Shown here one piece after another: positions 53,125 through 60,500 of a stretch of DNA of 64,000 bases. This DNA comes from Lewinellaceae bacterium (lineage in GTDB: Bacteria > Bacteroidota > Bacteroidia > Chitinophagales > Saprospiraceae): positions 1-64,000 of the forward strand of contig JACJYP010000017.1 in NCBI GenBank assembly GCA_020636045.1, given 5' to 3'. Below the pieces are notes generated by a model that was not told the origin of the DNA, did not search any database, and worked only from the letters and a program-made list of their open reading frames with translations. Both the position numbers and the translations under genes were made by a program. How positions within the stretch are numbered: the first letter of the stretch is position 1; each line of letters starts with the position of its first letter.

Positions 53125-53132
53125 TAGTTTTG
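53125..53132 (+). promoter_or_regulatory. -7 promoter element for the DHH phosphoesterase gene
   Basis: TAGTTTTG matches TAnnTTTG and points to a start of transcription near 53138, which favours ATG 53186 over the upstream TTG 53141. Confidence 0.5.
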
Positions 53133-53185
53133 CCGGCCTTTTGACACCCAGGTTTGCCAAAGAATATTCCCCTGGTACCCGAGCT

Positions 53186-54199
53186 ATGATGGAATTTCCG
53201 GCCGCGCTAAAAGAATTGGTCCACCGCCCGCAAAACGTGGCGATCCTGTCGCACCGCAACCCCGACGGCGATGCCATCGGCAGTTCGCTGGCCATGCGAC
53301 ACTACCTCGACCAGCACGGCCACACCGTCCACGTGCTGTTTCCTTCGGAATTTCCGGAAGAATTCGAAGCATTGCCCGGCGCCGCCGACATCCTGATCTG
53401 GGACATCCATACCGAGGAGTGCAAGCAGGTACTGAGCAAAAAAAACCTGTTTATCTTCCTGGATTTCAATGCTTTGAGCCGGATCGACAAGATGGGCGAC
53501 TACGTGCGCAACCTGCCGGGCAAGCGCATCATGATCGATCATCACCTGTACCCCGACCAGATCGCGGATTACATGTACAGCGAGCCCGAAGCCAGCAGCA
53601 CCTGTGAAATGGTGTACCGCTTCATCGCCGGCATCGGCGACGGCCAGAAACTGAATCCCACAGTCGGAAAATGTATCTACACGGGTCTGGTGACCGATAC
53701 GGGGTCTTTCCGCCACGCCACCAATGCGACCATATTCCGCATCGCCGCCGATCTCATCGATCGCGGCACCGACGACCTCGCCGTGCAGGACATGATCTTC
53801 AATTCGCAAAAGGAAAAAAACCTGCGTCTGCTGGGTCATTGCCTTGCCAACCGGATGGAGTATATGCCGGAATACCGCACGGCGCTGATCTGGTTGTCGA
53901 AGAAGGATTACGAAATGTTCAACATCCAGCGCGGCGACACAGAAGGGATCGTCAATTACCTGCTCAGCATCAGGGACGTGCGGCTAGCGGCGTTTATCCA
54001 CAACCAGCCTACCGTCGTCAAACTCAGCCTGCGCTCGAAAGGCGACTTCGACGTTCAGGATATCTGCAAAAAGCACTTCAACGGCGGCGGCCACAAGAAC
54101 GCGGCAGGCGCCTATTCGCACGACAGTCTGAAAGCCACCATTCAAAAGTTCAAAGACCTGCTCCCCCAGTATAAAAGTGCCTTATGGAAAAAGAATTGA
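53186..54199 (+). CDS. DHH/DHHA1 phosphoesterase (NrnA-like oligoribonuclease/pAp phosphatase)
   Basis: 337 aa from ATG 53186 (MMEFPAAL); ATG 53189 is equally possible. The DHH domain holds SHRNPDGDAIGSSLA near 22-36 (metal-binding Asp residues), FLDFNALSRI, IDHHLYPDQ near 116-124 and GLVTDTGSFRHA. The C-terminal DHHA1 domain has the GGGHKNAAG motif near 300. Relatives degrade 2-5-nt RNAs (and some c-di-AMP/pApA) to mononucleotides and dephosphorylate pAp. It is cytosolic. The FKBP gene starts 48 nt later on the same strand. Confidence 0.93.
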   Translation: MMEFPAALKELVHRPQNVAILSHRNPDGDAIGSSLAMRHYLDQHGHTVHVLFPSEFPEEFEALPGAADILIWDIHTEECKQVLSKKNLFIFLDFNALSRIDKMGDYVRNLPGKRIMIDHHLYPDQIADYMYSEPEASSTCEMVYRFIAGIGDGQKLNPTVGKCIYTGLVTDTGSFRHATNATIFRIAADLIDRGTDDLAVQDMIFNSQKEKNLRLLGHCLANRMEYMPEYRTALIWLSKKDYEMFNIQRGDTEGIVNYLLSIRDVRLAAFIHNQPTVVKLSLRSKGDFDVQDICKKHFNGGGHKNAAGAYSHDSLKATIQKFKDLLPQYKSALWKKN

Positions 54200-54247
54200 C
54201 CGGCAAAGAACCTTTTACTAGCTATTAAATCATTCATTTTCAAGAAA

Positions 54248-55099
54248 ATGCGTAAATTATTCATCCTGGCTGTTGCAGCCGCCGCCACCATGTTCGCCTG
54301 CGGGCAGAACGAGGGCGTCCAAACGGAACACGGCTTCCGTTTTGTAAACCACACCAACAAGGAAGGTAATAAACCCCAGCCCGGCGAGACCGTGCTCGTG
54401 CAGACTTACACCTACATCGGCGACTCGCTGATGGCAAGCACGCAGAAGAACTTCGGCGGACCGCGCGAATTCACGCTGTTCACCCCCGATCGCGCTCCCA
54501 AGCGCATCCCCGCTATTTACGACGCCCTGCTCCTCATGAGCGAAGGCGACAGCGGCACCGTCTATGAAGTGATCGATACGTTCCTCCAGAAATTCATTCC
54601 GCCGGCGCTGAAAGACAACAAGGAAGTGCGCTACGAAGTGGTACTGGTGGATATCATTACCGCCGAGGAAAAGGCAAAAGCGCTGGCAGAAGCACAGGCG
54701 CGCATTGCGGGCATCGAAACGCAGGTAAAAGCGACTGCTGCCGACTACAAGGCCGGCAAACTCGAGAGCCAGCTCACCAAGCAGGAGTCGGGCCTGAAAG
54801 TCATGATCCTGGACAAAGGCTCCGGCGCACCCATCCAGCAGGGCGAGAACATCAAGGTGGACTACTACGGCGTGCTCACCGATGGCACCATGTTCGACAA
54901 TTCCTTCGAACGCGGACAACCGCTGCCTTTCCCTGCCGGGGTCGGCCAGATGATCGCCGGCTTCGACCAGGGCGTGATGTTCCTCAACCACGGTGGCAAA
55001 GCCTACTTCTTTATTCCGCCGCAGATCGGATACGGCGACCGTGCACAAGGCTCGATCCCGCCCAATTCGGAACTCATCTTCTACGTGGAAGTACTGTAA
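54248..55099 (+). CDS. FKBP-type peptidyl-prolyl isomerase lipoprotein, two FKBP domains
   Basis: A 283-aa lipoprotein (MRKLFILAVAAAATMFAC, Cys18). Residues ~30-140 look like a degenerate FKBP domain (PQPGETVLVQTYTYIGDSLM, IPAIYDALLLMSEGDSGTVYEV). A charged Ala/Glu/Lys helix links it to a canonical C-terminal FKBP domain (~185-283). That domain keeps the active-site residues in VDYYGVLTDGTMFDNSFERG, QMIAGFDQGVMFLNHGGKAYFFIPPQIGYGD and IPPNSELIFYVEVL. It isomerises prolyl bonds and helps fold exported or outer-membrane proteins in the periplasm. A strong terminator follows. Confidence 0.93.
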   Translation: MRKLFILAVAAAATMFACGQNEGVQTEHGFRFVNHTNKEGNKPQPGETVLVQTYTYIGDSLMASTQKNFGGPREFTLFTPDRAPKRIPAIYDALLLMSEGDSGTVYEVIDTFLQKFIPPALKDNKEVRYEVVLVDIITAEEKAKALAEAQARIAGIETQVKATAADYKAGKLESQLTKQESGLKVMILDKGSGAPIQQGENIKVDYYGVLTDGTMFDNSFERGQPLPFPAGVGQMIAGFDQGVMFLNHGGKAYFFIPPQIGYGDRAQGSIPPNSELIFYVEVL

Positions 55100-55113
55100 G
55101 TACTGTTTTATTG

Positions 55114-55167
55114 AGGTTGAAAATGAACTTTGATCCGACGGATCGGGTTTGTTTTCAACCTTTTTTT
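55114..55167 (+). terminator. Terminator after the FKBP gene
   Basis: AGGTTGAAAA and TTTTCAACCT pair perfectly at the base. An inner GATCC-GAC-GGATC hairpin sits on top, and a run of seven T ends the structure. Confidence 0.9.
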
Positions 55168-55262
55168 ATCCCCAGAGGCCTGATATGTGAATGCAGCGCT
55201 ACCCTATCGCATAAGCATTCACCCTTTATTGATAACCAGTGTTTTAAAAATTTTCCGTTTCC

Positions 55263-56370
55263 ATGACGATCGAACAACTCAAGGAGTTGAAGGATAAACT
55301 GGCGGTGTTAAGGAGGTATCTTTGACGTCGACAACCGCAAACGCGAAGTCGAAGACCTGAGCAGCCAAACCCTCGACCCCAATTTCTGGAGCGACCCCAA
55401 ACGCGCCGAATCCATCCAACGCAAGATAGGCCTCAACCAGCGCTGGCTCGACGAATACGCCGGGCTGGCCCGCGAAGTGGACGACCTGGAAGGCCTCTTC
55501 GAATTTCAAAAAGAGGGAATGGCCTCCGAAGAAGAGGTGGACACCCAGTATGCCAAAAGCGCCGAAATACTGGCTGATGCCGAATTCCGCAGCACCCTGA
55601 ACCAGAAAGAGGACGAAATGTCGGCCGTGCTCACCATCAACGCCGGCGCCGGCGGCACCGAGGCGTGCGACTGGTCGGCCATGCTGCTGCGCATGTACCG
55701 CATGTGGGCCGAGCGCAGGGGCTTCAAGGTCAACGACCTGTTCGAACAGGACGGCGACGTAGCCGGCATCAAATCGGCGAGCATCGAGATCGTGGGCGAC
55801 TATGCCTATGGCTGGCTGAAAAGTGAAAACGGCGTGCACCGCCTGGTGCGCATCAGCCCTTTCAACGCGCAGGGGAAGCGGCAGACCTCCTTTTCGTCCG
55901 TATTCGTGTACCCCCTGGTGGACGACGACATCGAGATCAATATCCGCCCCGACGATATTGAAATGGACGTATTCCGCGCTTCGGGCGCCGGCGGACAGCA
56001 CGTCAACCGGACGGAATCGGCCGTGCGCCTGAAACACGTGCCCACCGGCATCGTCGTGGAATGCCAGGCCGAACGCAGCCAGCACCAGAACCGCGACCGG
56101 GCCATGCAAATGCTCCGCAGCCGGATATATGAACTCGAATTGCGCAAGCGTCAGGAGGAAAAAGACAAGATCGAGGCGGGCAAAAGCAAGATCGAATGGG
56201 GCAGCCAGATCCGCTCCTATGTGCTCGACGACCGCTGGGTGAAGGATCTGCGCAGCGGCTATAAGGTGCACAACCCCGATGTTGTGCTCGATGGCGACCT
56301 CGACGGCTTCCTCAAAGCCTATCTGATGTGGGAGCGCAACCCCACGGGTGTGGAAGTGGAAGAAGAATAA
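55263..56370 (+). CDS. prfB: Peptide chain release factor 2 with programmed +1 frameshift
   Basis: The gene starts at ATG 55263 (MTIEQLKELKDKLAVLRRYL). After 20 codons it meets an in-frame TGA at 55323-55325. Reading resumes in the +1 frame at GAC 55324, giving a 368-aa product of normal RF2 length. RF2 identity is shown by the stop-codon-recognition tripeptide SPF near residue 198 (RISPFNAQGKRQTSF) and the catalytic GGQ near 243 (GAGGQHVNRTESAVRLKH). RF2 releases peptides at UAA and UGA; the UGA frameshift is its autoregulation. It converges on the cyclase gene with a shared hairpin. It should not be annotated as truncated at 55477. Confidence 0.97.
55311..55325 (+). promoter_or_regulatory. 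prfB programmed frameshift site
   Basis: AGGAGG (55311-55316), TAT, CTT (slip codon 55320-55322), TGA (55323-55325), then C. This matches the known bacterial site, with an internal Shine-Dalgarno three bases before CTT. When RF2 is scarce the ribosome slips +1 and completes the protein. Confidence 0.95.
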
Positions 56371-56376
56371 GCAATT

Positions 56377-56428
56377 GCCGTTGGCAGCGGCCGTGCCTAG
56401 TCACAGATACCTGCTGCCAACGGCTTTT
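56377..56428. terminator. Hairpin between convergent prfB and cyclase genes, TTGGCAG core
   Basis: GCCGTTGGCAGC (56377-56388) and GCTGCCAACGGC (56413-56424) pair perfectly over 12 bp, followed by TTTT on the + strand. Its core resembles the intergenic repeat at 22566-22673. Confidence 0.7.
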
Positions 56429-57537
56429 CATCGCTCCAGAAAATACATCTCGATCTCACCCTTGTATTTGGCGTTCACTTTGCCGCGGTGCTCATAGCGG
56501 TAGCGGTCTTTGGTGAGTTGGTACGTCGCTTCCGAAACGTTGACGCGCCCTTTTTCGCCGTTGCTTTCGAGGCGGGCCGCAATATTCACGTCGTCGCCCC
56601 AGATGTCGAATGCGAATTTGGTATTGCCCACCACGCCTGCGATCACCGATCCGCTGTGAATGCCGATGCGGGCATCGAACGCCGTTCCCCCGGCCGCGGT
56701 GCGCCGCTCCTTTTCCGTGTCGATGAACTCAAGTATCTCCACGGCAGCGCCGACCATTTTCAGGGCATGTTCTTCTGCTGAAACGGGCAATCCGCTGACG
56801 GCGAGGTAGGCGTCGCCGATGGTTTTGATCTTCTCGACGCCGTGTTTGCTGAAAATATCGTCGATGGTACGGAAGTAGTGGTCCAGTTCCTCGATCAGGG
56901 TTTCTGCAGGCATGCGTTCCGCGATCTTTGTAAATTCCACAAAATCGAGGAACAAAATGGATACATGGTCGAAGCGACGGGGTTTTACCTTGCCGTGCTG
57001 CTTGAGTTCCTCGGCGATCTCGTCGGGAAGGATATTCAGCAGCAGGTGTTCCGATTTTTCTTTCTCCTGCTGCAATTCGCTGGTCCGCAGCCGCACCTTT
57101 TCTTCGAGTTGTTCGTTGGCCACCTGCAAATCCGTCAGTAACTGCACGTTGTGTTTTTGCAGGTAATATTTCTCCACCGCCAGGTCGAGGGTGCGCTTCA
57201 TTTCGGCCTGGTCCCAGGGTTTGGTGAGATAGCGGTAAATATTGCAGTTGTTGATGGCCTTTATGATCACCTCGATATCGCTGAACCCCGTCAGGATGAT
57301 CCGGACATTATTGATGTCCGAGGGAATTTGCTGAAAAAACTCCACGCCGGTGCAGACCGGCATGCGCTGGTCGGTCACGATGACGGGTACTTCCTCCTGC
57401 TTGATCATTTCAAGCGCCTCGGTATGCGATGTCGTGGTCAGCACCTTGAAATCGCGCCGGAACGCCGATTTGAATACGAGGAGGTTGTCTTCTTCGTCGT
57501 CGATATACAGTACGGTTGGTCTCTCCGGTATACTCAT
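56428..57537 (-). CDS. Response regulator with class III adenylate cyclase output
   Basis: 369 aa from ATG 57537 (MSIPERPTVLYIDDEEDN); the TTG just before is not needed. A receiver domain at ~5-125 has the acidic pair DDE, phospho-acceptor Asp56 (VTDQRMP) and Lys106 (TKPW). A coiled coil (~128-165) links it to a class III cyclase (~185-365). Metal Asp198 and Asp242 are present. The adenine-selecting pair Lys238 (IKTIGD) and Asp311 (FDIWG) is present, with Asn318 and Arg322 for catalysis. So it should make cAMP when phosphorylated, as a homodimer. It is the last gene after the kinase (13-nt gap), its obvious partner. Confidence 0.95.
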   Translation of the reverse strand: MSIPERPTVLYIDDEEDNLLVFKSAFRRDFKVLTTTSHTEALEMIKQEEVPVIVTDQRMPVCTGVEFFQQIPSDINNVRIILTGFSDIEVIIKAINNCNIYRYLTKPWDQAEMKRTLDLAVEKYYLQKHNVQLLTDLQVANEQLEEKVRLRTSELQQEKEKSEHLLLNILPDEIAEELKQHGKVKPRRFDHVSILFLDFVEFTKIAERMPAETLIEELDHYFRTIDDIFSKHGVEKIKTIGDAYLAVSGLPVSAEEHALKMVGAAVEILEFIDTEKERRTAAGGTAFDARIGIHSGSVIAGVVGNTKFAFDIWGDDVNIAARLESNGEKGRVNVSEATYQLTKDRYRYEHRGKVNAKYKGEIEMYFLER

Positions 57538-57550
57538 CAAAAAAGATGTT

Positions 57551-60500
57551 TTATGCTTGCTTGACCGGCAAGTAGATCACAAAAGTAGAACCTTTGCCGA
57601 CTTCACTTTCGACCTCGATGCGGCCTTTATGGTCATTGATAATGCCATAACTGATCGACATGCCCAGGCCAGTGCCTTCGCCGACCGGTTTTGTGGTAAA
57701 GAACGGCTCGAACAGGCGCCTTTTCACCTCCTCCGTCATGCCGCTGCCCGTGTCAGAGATCGCAATCCTGATCTCGCTTTGGCTTTTGTCGTAGCGGGTG
57801 GCCAGGGTGATCGTGCCGGTGCCGTCGATCGCCTGCAAGGCGTTGTTGATGATGTTCATGAACACCTGGTTGATCTTCCCTGCAGCGCATTCGATGGGCG
57901 GAAGTTCGCCGTATTCGCGCACGATCTCCGCTTTTTTCCGGATCTGGCTTTGCAGGATCTCCAGCGTCGAATCGAGCCCTTCGTGGATATCCACGACCTT
58001 GTACTCGCCTTCGTCCAGGCGGCTGAAGTTGCGCAGGCTTTTGACGATGGTGACGGTGCGTTTGATGCCGTTCTGGATGCTTCTGAACATTTCGTCGCTG
58101 TCCTCCACCGTTTCTTCCACCAGCTGATGCAGGTTTTTATCGGCTATTTTTTTGAGGGCTTCCCGGTTGTCTTCGGCCGGATCGAGCGCCAGATACGCCT
58201 CCAGAGCCGTTTTCAGTTCTTCGAAATTCTGCTGGAGGTTGTTGACGCCGACGGACACGAAGTTGATCGGGTTGTTGATCTCGTGTGCGAGACCTGCCGT
58301 GAGCTGACCCAGCGACGCCATTTTTTCGCTTTCCACCAGTTTGGCCTGCGCCAGTTTCAGATCGCCCAGCGACTTTTCAAGCGCATCGCGCTGCCGCATG
58401 ACCTCCGCAGTACGATCGGCCACGATCTGTTCAAGGTGTTCGTACTGCAAGGCATTTTCGAGCGATACGGCGATCTGGCCCGACAGCAATTTCAGGAATT
58501 GTACGCGTTGTTCGGTGAAAACGCCGCTGTTGAGGTTGTTATCGGCGTACAGGATGCCAATGAGCCGCCCCTGGTGCATGATCGGCAGGCACAGTATCGA
58601 GCGCAGTTGCTTTTTCCGGACGATGGGGTCGTTCATAAAGCGGTTGTCCTGCTGCGCATTGGAAAGAACGAGGTCTTCTTTTGTGCGGATCACGAATTGT
58701 GCCACCGTTTCGGGAAAATAGGGATTGCCTTGCAATGGCACGGCCGACCAGGATTGCTTATTTGCTTCCCCGGTCGCGTTGCTCGCCTCGACCATCCAGC
58801 GGCCTTCGCGCTCGATCGCAAAAAAACCGTGCTGGGCGCCGGCATTTTCCACCAGTACGTGCATCAGTTGCGACATCAGTTTGTCGATCTGAATTTCGCC
58901 CGAAATGGCGAGCGCAGCCTTCATCAGCGAAAGCATGTCAATATCGCTGCCACTGTGAGAGCCGGAACGTGTGACCATGCCGTCGCCACTGGCCTGTGCA
59001 GCCGGCGTTTCGACTTTCAGCCCGTAGCGGCGGTCGAGCCAGTTGGCTTTTGCAATCGCGCCCCATTTGTGGAAAAGCCGCCGGGATTCCAGCAGATATG
59101 GTTTGCCTTTCCCGGTATCGCCTCTCATGACCCAATAGCGGCCGAGCAGTTCGTTGACGAGCGCTTCGTCGTTCAGAAATTCGTTTTCCCTGGAAGCTGC
59201 GATCGCCTTTTCATACAACGTCAGCGCTTCTTGTTCCCTGTTTTGCACACTTGCCAGTTCGGCTTCCACCAGGTATTGTTTCGACAGGGCGTTGGCGGGG
59301 TTGCTTTTGGCAAATTTCCGAATCGTAACGAGCAATTTGCGCGCCTGGCCGAGCGCACGCCGCTTTTTGCCGCCGGATGCCGTTTCTGCCGAGCGGATCA
59401 GGCTCAGCGCGTAATAAAAATACATCAGATACACATGCGGCGTCGCCAGCACGCTTTCGATATATTTAAAACACAATTCTCCGTTCGCGACAGCCGATTT
59501 CGTTTCTTCGAAGAAATAGTCCAGCTTCATGCGGATCATGTAATACACGCACAATCCGCTGTAATCTTTTCCTTTCAGATGTTGCTCCACCTGTATCCGC
59601 TCGTCGTAGGCCGGGCCCAGCAGGCGCGGTTCGGCTTCGCCGTCCTGCATGAGGTTGGCAATGGCCTGCCGCGGAATGTTCAGCCATCCGAGGCCTGTAT
59701 ATTGCTTGATCTTCAACAGGGCTGCTGCATAGGCGTCCAAATCATCTTTCAGGGCTGCCAGCGGCATTCCCATGTAGAACTTGGTGGAACTGGCGTTGAA
59801 AATAGCATATGAAGCAAACAGAAAATCGCCGGTTTCGAGTCCTTTCTGGTAGGCGCTGTTCAATCCTTCCAGGGTGTCGCGGAAATGGTCGCGCCAGATG
59901 CGAATGAACCCCGAGTTCAGGAAGTAGACTTTGCTGAACGTAGTCACGTCCTTGAATTTTTCCAGCAGCCGCACGGCAATCTCGCCGAACTTCAGCCCTT
60001 CGTCAAATTCGAGGGTGCTTCCGCACATGACAAGACCGTATGTGGCGTACGCGAAGGTGGACTGTACGTGGTTGCCATAGCGCACGGACAGGTTGATCTG
60101 CTTGAAAACGACCAGGGGAAACAGGTTGGGTGCGGCAAAATAGGACGCCGAGGCGGTGTACGGCAGCAATTCCATGACTGCCGACTGTACCGGATCGGTC
60201 ATCACGGGCAGGTCAACCAGTTGATCGGCCGTTTTCCCGCGGAGCCGCAGTTTGGTGCCGATCAGGCTGCTGATAATGTGCAGTTTGCCGGGCTTTTTCG
60301 GGAAATTCACACCGAGCAGTTTCAGTATCTCCAGACTGGTGTTCAGCGCTTCCTCATTGCGCGTCAGCGAAATATAGCCCTGTATTTTTACGGTATACGC
60401 TTTAACCTTGTGAAGCAGCGCCACCGCCTTGTCGAACACCACCGACGCCAGCCGTTCCATTTCCTCCACCTGGCTGCTCAGATAGGCCGACTCAGCGGCT

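Noticed and set aside
55263..55477. prfB as a pseudogene or a start at 55477
   Set aside because: The early TGA sits in the standard AGG-AGG-TAT-CTT-TGA-C frameshift site and the downstream frame restores the RF2 N-terminus.
57350..59812. 820-codon open frame antisense to the hybrid kinase
   Set aside because: It is opposite the HisKA, ATPase and GAF domains, which are clear; the antisense translation is low-quality Phe/His/Arg-rich.
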